Assembly: GCF_005239225.2 (NCBI RefSeq)
Contig: NC_133286.1
Coordinates: 20,846,572 to 20,910,571, forward strand
Direction: 5' to 3'
DNA from: Populus alba
Lineage: Eukaryota; Streptophyta; Magnoliopsida; Malpighiales; Salicaceae
DNA: 64,000 nt
Shown here: piece by piece, positions 1 to 14,104 of the stretch
How the letters are laid out: each line of letters starts with the position of its first letter
How positions within the stretch are numbered: position 1 is the first letter of the stretch
Notes under the pieces: model-generated
What the model was told of the DNA's origin: nothing
The model's database searches: none
Seen by the model: the letters and a program-made list of their open reading frames with translations, nothing else
Made by a program: the position numbers and the translations under genes

Positions 1-3000
1 CATGCAGAAAATGGTATAAATGCTGCAAATCTATGAAGAATCAAAAGGGACTACTCAATAAAAAATACGCTGTGCTATGATGCGCAAGGTAATTACTAAT
101 TCTTATTTTTGGAGAATTTATGAGCAAATAGCATAGAAAACATACCCAGTTTGATGCATTATTCTTCTAATAGAAAGCATCAATGGCTCAATATCAGAGA
201 GGATATCCTGCTCTTGAGAAGTGAATGCATCTAACCGCTGCCTCGTTGTGGTAAATATTGAATTTAAATCCTCCTGCGGTTTAGAAGGGCGGTTCCTCTT
301 ATTTTTCCAATCACCATTATTCGATCCCCAACCTCGAGAACCTTCAAAGCGGTCTTTCTTGAACTCTCTACTCTGCTGACCCCATTGCTGATCCCTTCCA
401 CTACCATTGCCACCTCCAGAATTTGGCACCCCCCATCCATGAACTGCCTTAACTGACTCTCTGGGTGAGCCCCAGCCTTCTGAAAGTGCTGGTGACTTTG
501 GTTTCCCCCAACCAGAGGCCGTGCCTTCCTGATTTGAAGATGCCTTGTTATCCCAACCTGACTCTTTCCCTTGCTCCACCAGAGATTGGTTTTCATTATT
601 GTTATTTGTTTCACTTTCATTGCCACCCGTAGAATTTGGAACCCCCCATCCATGAACTTCCTTACCAGACTCTTTGGACAAGCCCCAGCCTTGTGAATTT
701 TCTGATGACTTTGGTTTCCCCCAACCACTGGCTGTGTCTGCCTGATTCGAAGTCACCTTGTTACCCCAACCACCTGACTCTTTCCCTTGGCCAGCCAGAG
801 ATTGGTTTTCAGTCTTTTTATCACTGCCACCTCCAGAACTTGACACCCCCCATCCACGATCCGACTTAACTGACTCTTTGGGCGAGCCCCAGCCTAGTGA
901 AATTTCTGGTGACTTGGGTTTCCCCCAACCAGAGGCTGTGTCTGCCTGATTAGAAGACACCTCTTTCCCCCAAAGTTTATCACTATCAGTATTTCCTGCC
1001 CCCCAAGTGGATGCTGCCTTCCAACCACATGCTGCATCTCCCGGATTTGAATTGCCCTTGCTATCCCAGCCGAGGGATTCAGTGGTAGCCTCCTGGGTAG
1101 TTTTAGAAGCCCAACCAGATATCGACTGGTCCTGAGACATCTTATCATCCCAACCATGTGTCCCTACATCTTGGTCTTCTGGACGTTTGTTTTTTCTTTT
1201 GTTTTGTCCAGATTCATCACCATCTGTTACCTTCCCCCGCCAAGACTTTGATGCATTTGTCTCAGCAAACTTGTTGTCTCTGTCCTTTCTCACCCAGGCA
1301 GCACCAGCATCCCAATCATTGGACGTGGTAGGTTCTTCTTGAACTTTTGTTGCAAAGTCATTATGGGGTTCAGGTTTTTTTGTTGCCCAACCAGAAAAGG
1401 AATTGGACTGAGCTACATTATTCTCTGAATTCCAGGAGGTATTTGTTGTCCTGGCAGCTGCTGTGTCCCAGCCACTGGAAGCAACATCATTTGCCTCGGC
1501 TGTATTCATTCCCAAACTCCAAGGTTTTTCCTTAACAGCTCCATCATTTTTATCAACATCCCAATTTCCAGAGCTTCCAGACCGATCCTTTAAAGATGAA
1601 ATATTTTCCCAGTTCGATTCAGCAGGTTGATTGCCTAAAAAGTCTTGAAATTCAGCACTGTCTTCAAAGGTAGGCTTATCAGAACTAGAGTTATGCTCAG
1701 GTGACAGGTTCCAGTCTTCATCTTCCAGCATAAGATCGTCAACTTCAGCACCTAAACAAGCAGTAACTGACTCTTCTCCACCTGCAGTACTTCTCACCAT
1801 ATTTAGAAAACTGTATGCATCCATGCTGCCCTCTGGATTCAAGCATGCCTGAAAAAGAGAATGATATAATTGGAAAAATGGGCAGAAAATCTGAGCCGAA
1901 CACAGGGACTAGTGATCTAGCTCTAAAAGCTTCTCGAAAGCAACTTTCCAATTGAAGAGAAACAGTACCTCTTTTGTGTCCCACAGGACATCAAAGTGTG
2001 AACCTGTTCCAACAGTAACATGCTTGCCCCATGCACAAGAAGCAACTATACTTGATAAAGAATCAGTGTGGCACTTCTCTGCAGCCTTTTCAAAACATTT
2101 TCTCGGGGTCTGTGTAACATATATAGAGATGGCTCATTTAATAGAGTGACACTGATTATGTATTAGAGGATTGAAACACACTGAAAAGACTTACAAAGAG
2201 TGTGGCCTCAGTAAATGGTACTTGGATATCCAATGATCGAGACAATGTTTTATAACCTCCAGTGTAGAAGCCAATCAAGCTTCCAGCACATGTCATACTG
2301 TTCCCGAGTAAAATGAGATGCTCTTTCAGAACACCCTTTGCCACCATGGTCACTGATTTTGAGAGGCGCTGCAAAATCAACTAGTTAAGCCTTTCCATAA
2401 TGCTAGCAAACACTGGAAACCATGCATAAATTAACTCAGCCTAATGGATCGCATGTGAAACAGAACACTATATACTGGACAGATAATTGTCCACCATCAC
2501 ACCTCAAGGTGTATTGCCATAAATGAGCATCGTAATCTCTCTTTATCCATTAATGATATGTTATCTTGGCAATCTTTTAGAAAAGAGGGAGATTTTAGAA
2601 AACAAAAGAGAGGGGGTGGTTTGCTGGGCAGGGAAAGTTCAGCACAAAAACATAATTTCATTAACATGTGCATAAAAGTTTGCACTGCATCATTGCATGA
2701 AACATGATTAATTAGAGCCACAGAGAAAACAGCACTATTTACAGAATAGAGTAGTCAAGAAGGTAGAATTTAGGATCAAATTAATTAGAAAGATGTAGAT
2801 GCATCAGAGATACATATTGTTCAGCATTTGGGGATTCAAATAAGGAGGCAATTTTCCATTATCAAGTAGCAGTTTTGTGCAAATAATATCAATGACCAGT
2901 TTAGTGATGGGAGAAATTATGCAAAAGTTGCCAAGACAGCCACACCTCTCAAATATAAAGAGGACGTTCAAAACTCCCTCGATTCTCAAACATATTAAAT

Positions 3001-6000
3001 GATCAAAAACAGAACATGTGAACTAACTAGACGGCAGTTAGAAGATTCCTAAAGGAATAACTCATAAAAGATGCCAAAAAAATTCAGGCAAAAATGGATT
3101 TTCATTTACTGATAGATTAACAAAATTAGTCATGTCCCTGTATAAAAAGGGATCTGATGGATGATTTTATACTGCATAGCACAGCATCATAAGCTAGTTG
3201 AAGATGCATCCACATAACATGTCGCGAGGATAGCATTCATAAGAGCCAAATTGAAAAACAGAGGAATGTAGAGAAGGAAAGAAACCATGCACATCAAACG
3301 GTTAAGAATAGACTGCTTCAAAGCAGATGGGAACAATTTGCGTGTTACCTGAACTGCTGTGTCAAATGCACAGGAAACTCCCAACAATTCCTGAACTTGT
3401 TTAATCGCATAAGGAATTGAACGTGTGGTGTTGATTAAATGAAGAACTGGAAGACATGAGTCCAAGACTATTCTCCAAGCATCACCACTTTTCTTAACAA
3501 CAGATTTCTCCAGAACAATATCCAAAGCCAACTCCCCCTTTTGAGTCCTGGATGGGTTTCTTATCCAAGTTGTTGTCTCTGGAGTTGCCCAAATTATATT
3601 TGCACAGGAAATTCGATGGTCACCTGCATTTTGCAGAGATAGAGCAGATCTCACAGTAAATAATGAATTCTAGCCATGTTGAAATTCGACGTTACATTTA
3701 TAGATCCAATATATAATTATTTATTTGTGTTCATCATAGAAAGAGAGGAAGAAGGAGATATTCTCTGACAACTAAGGAAGCGAATCATGTTTCAACAGCA
3801 ACTCAAAAGAATCTAGACATGGAAAATGGTTACATATCCATGTGTTGATAAGGCTCGCCATGTCTAACCTGTAAATCAACTATTTAAATATCCATGAACA
3901 TTAAAACTAATAATTATGTTTAAATTCTTCACAACACTGAATGGCACCTTGAAAATTCATAAAACAAAACCACTACTGATGTGAATGAAGGTGAATCCTC
4001 TTATAACAGAAGCCAGCACAAGCATGACAATGTCAAGCATTAAAGGCCTTAGCATGAATCGTAGATAATCAAAACGATCAAATTAAAATCGAAACAATAA
4101 TTCTGCAGAAACTTTTGCAAAAAGTTAAAAGTTATAAACAGAGTCCATCAGCAAAATTCTGCTTTATATCACACTTATATAAGAAGCATTGCCTTCTAAG
4201 CATATCTCAATGAAATGGAGTACTCAAAATATCATGTTTAACATGAAGTTCATGAGACCAGTCAAATAAAATCTATAACCATGTGCAATTTGTGGTATAT
4301 GAAGAAAGGACATGTTCAGAACTGAATGAATAGAGGGAAACACTTCATTGAATCATAAAGCTTCAAGAAGAGAGTAGTGTACGACCAAATAATCGATGAG
4401 TAGTATGCTTTATATTGCCACAAGACTGTCAGGCACATGAGTGCCAGTATGCAGCAATTTCTTGCAGTATTGCAACCTTATGGTCTATTTTTAGGACAAA
4501 ACAAAACTCTGAAACAAGAGCAATTGCTATAGTGGTTTGTGAGCAGGAAGACGGTGAAATGAAATTATTTCTCACTTATCATTGTCATTGTTTAGAAAGT
4601 TGGTCTGTGATTTCTTTCCTTGCAATTGAATGGATATGGCTTGCCCCGATCTCAAGCTTCCAGAGATATGGACAAGGTATATGAAAGGCATATGTGTTAT
4701 AGCTTTTAGAGAAATTACTCCTTGTCAAGCGGGTTATTTGTTTGAATAAAGAAATTTATAACAATTTCTTTGGAGAATAACTACACTGCAACTTGGAGGG
4801 TAAAGAAACATAAAACGAATATCATGACATGCCAAACAACAATGATCTGATTCTATTCAACAACTTTCAACACCAAGTCAATATTGTTAAATTTTCTCTC
4901 TTTGGACAGAAGGGCAACAGGCATGCAATGGCCTAAAAACCACAAGCATTGATACTGCTGCACCATGTTCTCTTGGAGCCTCTCTGTACAGCATGCCTTA
5001 TGCTAATTGTCAAACCAATATAAACTGAACAAAGACGGATAGGAGAAGAAATTAACAATTCCATACTTCTGAGCACAATTATTAAAAATATCTGATCCAC
5101 ACGGCCCATAGAAACACAAGCAAACATTCTTCAAGACATATAAAACAAAATTATCACAAACCTTTGATGATTGTTTCCAGCAGAACTGGGCAAATCATGT
5201 CAGCAAGAATATTTGAAGTCCTCTCCAAATGAACATCATCGGCACCTTGCCAGAAGAACATCAAGCATGGTGATTCATCTATACATTGCTGGAAAGAGCA
5301 ACTTTCACTGCCAAGGAGCACAAAATCAAAGAGAGAAGTAAGTAGCCATTTCAAGCACAGAACAGCTTTGCTGCCAAGTAAGAAGCAGAAAATAAAAGAT
5401 AGAAGTAAACTGGTGTTTCGAGCCATTTAAGTAATAATGTTTCTAGTAATATTATATGCAAGATAACAATCAAGTACAACCGTGAAAAGGGAGCAGCTAT
5501 AGTTAAGCATTCCAAGAAGTAGGCTAATATACATCTAGCGGCCATGTAGTAGCACCTGGCCTATCAAGTGCCAGTGCGCTTTGAACTTTTTCAGCGTATC
5601 AGCACCTAAGCTACATTTTGAGTCATTACTTTTGGCAATCTGGCTCATGCAATGCTGTGATCCCAAATGGACCTGTCTCTGGATGCATGAGTTCAAATTA
5701 CACTCATACCTCTAAGCTATTATCTTCTTCACCTCATTAAGTATTAACCTCTTCCACACCTTCTTTAATGATGTAAAATACCTAAGCTACAGATTGGATC
5801 TTCAACAGTGTATCACTCCAGAGAGACCATAAAAAACATTTTTTGGGCTGCACGGTTATGATCAAGAGATGCAAAAGCAACCAATTCAAGCTACACACCC
5901 TAGATAGCAGTTCCATGTCGTATAGAAACTCTGGTAACTATGAACTTCAAGTGAAATTTGATGAAGTAAACCAATCTCATGCCAAGGTGGTAAATTTATA

Positions 6001-9000
6001 GGTTATAGTAAATCAGAAAATAAGAAGGGATGGCAAAAATAACAGAAAAGAAAACAAACTATCTCAACTATTCAATTTTATGACTTATGTCTTGAGACAA
6101 AAACAAATCCATGCAAAGCCTTCGCATTTTTCATGTGTGCGTGTGTGTGTATGAGTCTCAAGGTAATACTTTTCATTGTATTGGGAAAACTTCAGCATCT
6201 CACTTCTAACACAGCCATAAATTTTAGATGATGAATGTAGCTGTGTCTCTCTATGTGATCTCTCCAACTGTTATAATTTTCATATTTATCATCTCCCTTC
6301 ATAGGTGAACCATATATTTTATTTGACAGTTTTATCAATCATTCACCATTCATCAAGTAAATGTGAGACTGATAAACACCAAATCTTCAAAAAAAGAAAA
6401 CACAATCCAATTAACCAAATTTTTGAAGACTCACTCTTCTTTCAGGCAGCATGTCATCTCGTTTCAGAAAATTAACTGTAAATGATGGGGACTTTCAAGA
6501 CCATAATTATTGACTTCATGCAAATTTAGATTGAATTGAGAAACTAACCTGACCAACAAAATTGTCTTCTTAAAAAGATTGCCAACTTTTTTCTTCTTTC
6601 GAAATGAGTTGACAGTCTCTTGGCACTTCTCAAGAATCACCTGAGCATTAATGTTCAAATCTTGCAACTTCCTCTGTATAAAATAAATCTTCAAATTACT
6701 AACAAAAGAAATAAGTTTAACAAGAAAACCCAAGGACTTCATATATAAAATATGCCACCTAAAAATGCTTCAGAAACAAGAGCAGTAACCTTATCAAGAT
6801 GAACATGACCAACAAGGCCTGCATCACTTCCAAAACTTTCTGGTATCGGTTGACTCTTGTATCTGCTTGTAAGAAGCCATCAGAACTCTTAATCTTATAT
6901 CAAGCATATTGTAACTGATAAATATCTCACTGTTGGAGTAAAATAGAATAAATGATATAAAAAGCAAAAACACGGGCAGAAAATATAAACAGGGGAATAA
7001 ATAGAAAATTGATTGATGCACAGTTTGAGAACTGGGCATCCAAAGCATGCAACACGATATCAATGAAGGAAAAAGAATAGGGCATATGGGACAGCACACA
7101 TCCTTTCATTTTATTCTAAACAAGAAAGCAAAAAAGATATAAAAAATGCAAGGGGAGAACTCACTCAATCATAAAACACTTGGCAATATCTTTAAGACTG
7201 ACTTTTTCCAAGTGATTCTTGACCAAATATGCTGCTCTTTCTTGGCAATAATTTCTACCACAGCCACAGTCATTCAGGTATAAAATCACACGTCGGTCAG
7301 CTAGGTCATTCTTGAAACCAACTTTGCAAAGAAGTATTTCCTGAAAAGAAATGTGATGTTAAGAAAGATCTGTAGCATTACACTGCAGAATATGGCAAAA
7401 TAAACTTCTACGAGGATGAAGAATTTGCATTAGGCAATGGCTACCTTCATCATATCCCAGGAGGAATTGCTACTTGGAGTAGAATCAAGAACAGCCTTAT
7501 ATGCAGGATTGGACATTGCAGTGGCAGCTAAGACGCCAACAGGTTCACCAGCTGGGAATAAACTTTGGGACTCAGTTCCCACCTTCACACCATACTCGAA
7601 TTGGATGATTGAGTTGCTGCTGACATTTCTTACAGTGCCATCGTAGCAAATTACCACATCTCGGAGGATGGCCATTAGGTTTTTGAACAATGTTCCTGGC
7701 TCAGACAATCCTCTAGATGAGCGCACAATGACTTCTCTCGTAGAAATTGAATGTGCCATCTCCTCATATGCATCCAACCCATGAAAAAAACTGTTTTGAA
7801 TCAAGCCATACTGGGCAGAAGGATAATCAAACAAATTGGCAGGATATTTGCTCAGAAAATGGGAGGCCAAATCTTCAACAAGAGTTTTCGAGTAAAGTTT
7901 TCCCCTATCAGAAACTTGCAAGCCCAAGAAGCCAATTTGCTGAACAACCTTTGTAACAGCTGCATCACTCTTAGAGTCAATCAAATAACCCAAGGCAGAG
8001 GAAGTTAAAATGAATTCTCTAACTGGCTGTTTCACATCCCGGATGTGATTCTCCATTTGCAACTCAACCAGCTCATTGAAGGTGGATCTTAAATTACAAA
8101 GCAAGGGAGAAATGGCCTTGAAACTTTCTGGGATCCTTTGTTTGACTGCCTGAGAGATGGAGAAATCTTCCAAACTAACACTGAAGCCTTCAGAGAACAA
8201 ATTTTCCATCAGCATGGGCTGCAAGGAGTTAAAGAACTTGAGCACTGCACCAGAACCCTTCTCAAAGAACATTGAGATCAGAATTTCATTAATTACTGAT
8301 GCCACAACATCCCTGTTGAAATCAACCTTCAAAAAATTACTGTTGATGATCAAGAATCTCTCTCCAGAGCAGTTGAAGCATGCTGGTAAAGCCATCTGGA
8401 GAATCTGATGTGCAGTCCAGTGTGGGAAAAAACGGTTGACCTTCAACAAAGCTGGTTGTGGCAAATAAGGTGATATAAACATTGCTAGTTGCTGAGCAGC
8501 TGATTTGCCCAAAAAGCAGGCCTTGAACATCATCTTCAATGACAAAAGTGAATCTGTTGTCAGCTGTAAATTCAGATTGCCACTATGAGAGCTAAGCAAT
8601 TGTTTCTCCACTGAGAAAAGCTCCAAGACTTCAGCTTTTGCTGCAAGGGACTGAGGATAGAATAGGTGAACGCAATCACCATCAAAATCAGCACTTAAAG
8701 GCCCACATATCAGAGGATTAATCTTAACTGCATGATCCTCATGAACATACACTGAAAGTGCTTGCAATGAATGTTTGTGAGTTGTTGGTGGTCTATTAAT
8801 AAAGACAATGTCTCCATCCATAATCCGCCTATGTACAACTTGCCCAGGTCGAAGAAAAGTATGACCCTTGGAACCTTCCCTTAGAGAGTAGGTGGAAGAA
8901 CCATCCTTGTATGTCAGGCACAATTTGTTATCCACAAGCTCTTGTAGATATCTCATGTTATGCACACTGACCCTCTCCTCGAATGTAATTCTTTGAGCAA

Positions 9001-12000
9001 TCTCATAGGGGATCCCAACTTGGTTCACTAGTGTGTACGCATCTCCAGTTATGACACTGCGAGAAGAGAATCCAGAACCTTTTCTTATAAACAGAGTCCT
9101 CATCTTTTCAAGCCATGCTTTGGTTGTGGATTCGCTGGATTCCTTTTTTACCCCATAACGAGTATCTACGTCACGGGATGTCTTCGTTGTGCCCCTAACT
9201 TGAAGATACTGATCGACCATTGATTGCAAGGAAGTAGCTTCATCTTTGTGTGCATCAAAATTTGGTGCACCTGACCGTGAGCTTTTGATCACTTCAGCTT
9301 GCTTAAGAACTTTCTTAAGCATGGATATAGAGAGATCCTGTAAACAGCATGAAAGCAACAAGTCAATGATGAAAACAAACATAGCAGCAAGGTAGAGAAC
9401 CCAATTTAGTATGTAAATAGCTTACTGAAGACATGACAGTAATTCCATCTGAAACAACTGGAACTGATAGACAATTTGGAGGGACAGGTAACTGTTGTAG
9501 GATATAACCATCCTGGGGGAAATATCCTTTTCCACTTAGCTTTTTTCTAGTCTCCGCAGGAATTCTCTTCAGAATTTGCATGACCTGTTGTGTATTGCAG
9601 CCAACCCCACACAAACCAGATAGAATGATGATGATGAAGAGACAGAGAGAAAGGGAAAGGGAAATTTATATCAAAAACCAACTTCATGTCTTCTCTAAAT
9701 CTCTATGATAAGATCTCAGAATCTACTGAAACAAGTAAACAACAGATTATATGCTGAAAAAGTGAATGATTTGATGCATACAAATGCTTTTAAAATCTGA
9801 TGCAAACTACTTAACAAGAGAACATCAGAGTGTATGCTGAAAAGGTGAATGATTTGACACATACAGGTACTGTTCTAAATCTGAATCCTGTATAAGTAAC
9901 TCACTGAGGCAATGAGGTAACTCATTTCCAGCCATGTGAGTAAGACAGAAGACCAGACAAAAACTGTTTGGACAGGCAAGCATTGGCACACATGCACATA
10001 TGAAGCACCAAACAAATCTGGATGCATACCACCTTGCTGTAAGCATGTACATGTATGAATACATTTCAAAAGTGATGAAAACTGAACGCAGACATCAGGG
10101 GGTCAGGACTATACAACTCAGAAACAAAAAATATCTCCTCCATCAGCAAAACATACTAGATTGGAAACTAGAGACCCTGCGAGTTCAAGCCATCTGTATT
10201 CTCATAAAACAACTAATGACCCCAATACCAAACAGCTTCATCTATCACGCTTAAAACAAGTGTGTACTAGAAACAAACCTCACAGGGGAGCAATGGTCGT
10301 GTAAAGTCATCACCATAGCGAAAACCATATCTTTCAAGGAAATTCCAGCAACCATCCCTTAGTCTGGACCTAGAAGGCAGCTTTAGTTCTAAGAAACAAG
10401 CGCCATCTGTATTCTTAACCTCTCTTATAGAAATTTGTGCGCACTCCTGTGACAAAAAGAAATAGGTAAAATCAGATATAAGCAAAGATTTTTTATCATG
10501 TATTATGTAACTTGAGGATCTTGTGTGCCAAATCACAAATGAAACTGTTTCCCAAAAAGTACAAAAATAAATAAATCTCAGCACTCTATTAAACAGGGAA
10601 AAACGTAGGGAGAAAGGAGCAACTAAAGAATGGGGGGGGGGGAATACAAGTTAAGTTCTAAAAGTTATGTTATCTGGGAATCCAGGAAAAAAGATCCAGC
10701 TACATTCACAACCTGGAACGACCATAAATCCAACTGCATCACCAAAAAGTACACAAATAATAAGAGACACAAGGATAAAAAATAACCAATGACTCCCCTT
10801 TCCTCTACAAAAATGCACCATCCCTCTCTGGGAGCAAAATTTCTCATATACCGATGCTCTCTCCTTCCATATATAAGGAACCATTATTTGTATGATTGAT
10901 CTAACACGCAATCAAGGTAAACTTTGGGAGCTTAAAATTGTAGGAACATATTGGGGCCCTAGCAGAAATTGAACAAAACAGTCTGCGAGAGAGGAGAGCA
11001 ATTTAAAGCAAGCATGTTTATAAATAAATAATATTGATGCGGTAACTTAATGTGGAACGCCTGTTCAGAATTAGTAAGCAGAACATGCGATAGTGCATAT
11101 TTCTTTCTACAAATAGAATGAAGAGTAAATGACACTTTTATACTCACCTCACAGCATGAAAGCAACCGTTCAGCTACACCATTACTCTTGATTTGAATCT
11201 GTTAATTATAAAGTCAGTGTGGGAAATAGGAAGAAACATATTAGCAAATAGTATTAAGAATAAGGTGCACAATGACCCCATTTTAACTGATTGCAAGTCA
11301 GAAAAACAGAGGTGTGTTTCCTTAAAGTTCTCTTCATCCTTTCCTTCATGGAGGTCAGGTTTCACACTTCTTTATACATCATTTGCAATTATTAAAGGAA
11401 AAATTATCTTGTTATCCAATCATAATAACTGATTGGGTTCTAAATGCCCATGCTATTCACAACCATCATTTTTCCTTTCCCTTCTTTTTGTCGTCTTTAA
11501 ATCAGTATCAAGGAACAAAAGGAATGTACTTAACATATATGTATCAAGTAAATATGCGACGTGCAAAAACCTTTATCCTTGCTCCCTATTATGTTTATGC
11601 CTATTGAACTCCATCAACATGGACACCAAGAGAAAGACTACGCATCATGACTCACATGTAGATTCAATGTGTTTCATTAAAAAATTGAAAATGGATGAAA
11701 CAGAAGAAATGCTCAATTGGGGAATACCTTGTTCCTTTTTAACTTTAAGCACTTCAAACATATCAGGCTCAGCATTCGCTTCAACTCACTAATATGGCTA
11801 GGATGATATATAGGAATTGGCAAGTGGATGAATCCAAAATGACCTGGAAGTGGAAAAAAGAGCAAATTCAAATTTGTTTTCAACAAAAATCATATAAAAC
11901 AGTGAAAAATTATACACACACATGTGATCAAGGAAAGATATTGACCTTCACATTTTCCTGGTTCAGAAGTGCCACAAGATTCACATTTTCCAAATTCAAG

Positions 12001-12500
12001 TGGCAAACCAAGGAAGGGATTAGTCAGCTGACTGGAATGGCTGATAGGGCAATCACTGATGGATGCTGTACACTATCAACAAAATTTGCACGGGCATCAA
12101 TTTATTAACAATTAGAGGATTTGAAGCTAGAAATACAGTGAATGCCAGTTAGAAATAAATTGTAATCCTGGCATACATGCTGAAAAGTGAAAACTTATTA
12201 ATAAAAAGTGAATTTTACATTAATAACATCATAACTGGTGCCTTGAAATAAATTTTTATAGACTCTAGAGGTACTCTGTTAGCAGCAAAAGGCACCTCTA
12301 CATTCAAATGTTGCACATCAATCCGAAGAAACAACAAGTGATTCAAGAAAACCATTACACCAATTGAAATGCTTTAAATAACATGAGCAAGCAAACAACC
12401 AAGACAGAATTCTACTTACAATTTCCTTCTGAGTTGCCAAACCAAATCTGATTCCAGTTATCTCCCCATCAAAAATGCTTGATTGAGAATTTTCATCCAT
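1..12500 (-). CDS. NRPE1: DNA-directed RNA polymerase V largest subunit (partial; 3' end beyond window)
   Basis: Largest subunit of plant RNA polymerase V, the nuclear enzyme that makes scaffold transcripts for RNA-directed DNA methylation. Fifteen coding exons were read on the minus strand: 12500-12420, 12072-11946, 11843-11728, 11198-11148, 10446-10279, 9584-9426, 9337-7445, 7340-7165, 6862-6790, 6673-6549, 5307-5162, 3623-3349, 2368-2195, 2109-1969 and 1848-146. All have GT-AG borders and the phases join into about 1802 residues. The start MDENSQSSIFDGEITGI matches the NRPE1 N terminus. Exons 2-3 carry the zinc-binding CESCG and CLKCLK segments. Exon 7 (about residues 235-865) holds the catalytic metal-A loop ADFDGD at about 450-455. 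The last exon is rich in Trp-Gly motifs, the AGO4-binding hook that separates Pol V from Pol II and Pol IV. The C-terminal DeCL (DUF3223) domain expected next would lie left of base 1; bases 1-145 are intron. No frameshift seen. Confidence 0.95.
380..960 (-). repeat. In-frame tandem repeats of the NRPE1 WG/GW AGO-hook
   Basis: Three head-to-tail coding repeats of roughly 200-215 bp. Each starts with a motif like SNQADTASGWGKPKS (near 958, 755 and 541 on the minus strand) and continues through GWGSPKES and GWGVP/S with a Gly/Asn/Ser-rich spacer. By eye, 21 tryptophans in this exon touch at least one glycine. In the family, such GW/WG platforms bind the PIWI domain of AGO4-clade Argonautes. Repeats 2 and 3 are very similar in DNA, which suggests recent expansion. 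Confidence 0.85.
10632..10642. repeat. Run of 11 G in an NRPE1 intron
   Basis: A homopolymer of 11 guanines lies in the intron between exons 4 and 5. G runs this long are uncommon in AT-rich plant introns. It may be a sequencing or assembly weak point. Confidence 0.9.
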
Positions 12501-13640
12501 ATTTCTTTAACTGTTACCTCAACCTATGCTGTAAACATAATTGCCAAAAAGAAGTCAGATAGCACAGAAAGACAAGAGCGCTTTAAAATAACCAAATAAA
12601 CATTTCAACTTCTAGTTGACAAATGGATAAATAAATTAGAAGATTTCACTGATTAAAATAGAAGAACCATAGGCACTATCATGCATAGCAATCTGAAAAA
12701 ATAATGTATAACCAAAACCAAAACCTAAACAACGAATAGAAATGTTGCAAGCAAAAGGGACTCGTTAAGGAGGACTCAACTCATTGGCCCAAAAACACAT
12801 GCAAATATATAAAACACAGGGATAGTTTATAAAAATCCCAGCACTGGACGTGCTCATTTCACTTTTATTGTTAAATTCACGGACTAGGAGTGAAAAGCAT
12901 TAAAAAAACTACGTACAAAGAAAAGGTGTTGTATTTTTGTCAATTGAAACAAACTTATATGGAAAAACATAGCTCGGAGAAGTAAGGATCATAAAAGGAA
13001 AAAGGTAAAATGGAACAAAATGATAATTTCATTGTTCTTTCTGAGTTACGACTAACTCAAAACCAACGAGCAATAAAACAAATTAATTTCGGTCCTCTCT
13101 GTCATTTCCTCAGCTTTCTCGGAAACAAACACAGTGAGTCATGCAATAACAAGTAAAAATTATAAAAGTTAAAAATAATGGCCCAAATACCTGATAAATT
13201 CCAAAGTTTTGCCTTTACCTCGCCTCTCTGCTTCTGTCAGAGAAAAAATAAACCCCGAAAAATCAGAGCCCGAGAACACAAAATAAACCACAAATGCATT
13301 TATCATACACATAGAGAGAAACAGGGAGAGAGATGAAGCAGGAAATTAAATAAAAAATGAAAAGTTAACCCCAAAAATCTCACGTTTTATTCTTCTGTTT
13401 AATACCCAAAAACAGAAATCATACAAGGCAAAAAACAAAAACCCAGAAAAAAATTTCCAGACTTTCGTTCATATTCCCTCTCTTTCTCAGCAACCAAACA
13501 CCTCAAAACACAAACAGTAAAAAATTTCAAAACTTTCACTCACTTTCCCTCTCTTTCTCAGCTCCCAAACCCCAAATGCATTAACATAGTAAGACCTACA
13601 AGAAAATCTTGTCCCCCTCGCTCCACTCTCGACTTCAAAA
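12501..13640 (-). other. Probable NRPE1 5' leader with a 5'UTR intron
   Basis: Upstream of the ATG, a polypyrimidine-TTTACAG acceptor lies about 30 bases before the start codon (near 12533). A CAG|GTATTTG donor is visible near 13190, both on the minus strand, so an intron of about 650 bp in the leader is likely. The sequence between 13190 and 13640 is purine-rich on the gene's strand, as many plant leaders are. No protein gene is seen here. The transcription start was not located. Confidence 0.45.
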
Positions 13641-13805
13641 TTGTGAACCGGAACCTAAAATTTAAACTCTTTAAAATGCAAAGAAAACAAAAGGGCCAAA
13701 TGGGTTTTGTACCATGAAGGTCCTGGGTAAAAGAGAAACTTTAAAACGTACTTAAAAAGAGGAAACACGAAAATGGGTCTCTCTCTCCCTCTCCCCTCCG
13801 CTCTT

Positions 13806-13923
13806 CCTGCCTTTGCTGTACTCTCTCTGAGTGTGAATTGTTTTGACTTGTTTTTTGCGCTTTCCCTGCCTTTGCTGTACTCTCTCTTAAGTGTGAATTG
13901 TTTTGACTCGTTTTTGTTTGGAC
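13806..13923. repeat. 59-bp direct tandem duplication
   Basis: Two adjacent copies start CCTGCCTTTGCTGTACTCTC at 13806 and 13865. Each includes GTGTGAATTGTTTTGACT. The paralogous copy at 21400 has only one unit, so the doubling happened in copy A or was lost in copy B. Confidence 0.85.
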
Positions 13924-13928
13924 TCTGC

Positions 13929-13951
13929 AGAGAGAGAGAGAGAGAGAGAGA
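13929..13951. repeat. (AG)n microsatellite
   Basis: Eleven to twelve AG dinucleotides immediately follow CTCTGC. The paralogous copy B has only a short GATAGAGAGG here. Confidence 0.95.
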
Positions 13952-14104
13952 TGCATGCAGAGGAATTACTTTGACATAAATACAAATTATTGGGTTTATT
14001 CTCTTTAATATGTGAAATAAAATAAAATTTGATTTTGGATTTAGCTTTAACGATTTCAAATTTTGTTAACCTTTTGGGACTAGATAAAATCTCAATGATT
14101 CATT

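Larger units (their letters stand above)
13480..14100. repeat. Segmental duplication, copy A (NRPE1 upstream/leader region)
   Basis: This stretch is repeated in the same orientation at about 20270-21640. Shared landmarks include the AACACAAACAGTAAAA block, TTTAAAATGCAAAGAAAACA (13671 and 21275), the AAGGTCCTGG block, GCTGTACTCTCTC, and the block ending ATACAAATTATTGGGTTT. Copy A contains an extra 59-bp internal tandem repeat (13806-13923) and an (AG)n run at 13929-13951. Short ORFs here are shadows of simple sequence. Confidence 0.85.

Noticed and set aside
5560..5780. tRNA/SINE-like boxes (GGCTCATGCAATG, GAGTTCAAATTA) in an NRPE1 intron
   Set aside because: The B box is weak and there is no clear A-rich tail or target duplication. 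It may be a decayed SINE but is not supportable.
10130..10210. B-box-like GCGAGTTCAAGCC in an NRPE1 intron
   Set aside because: No convincing A box at the right spacing, no cloverleaf and no tail.
11794..12108. Plus-strand ORF of 104 codons
   Set aside because: It overlaps NRPE1 exons 2 and 3 on the opposite strand (CESCG zinc motif and GHFGFIHLPIPIYHPSH), so it is a shadow.
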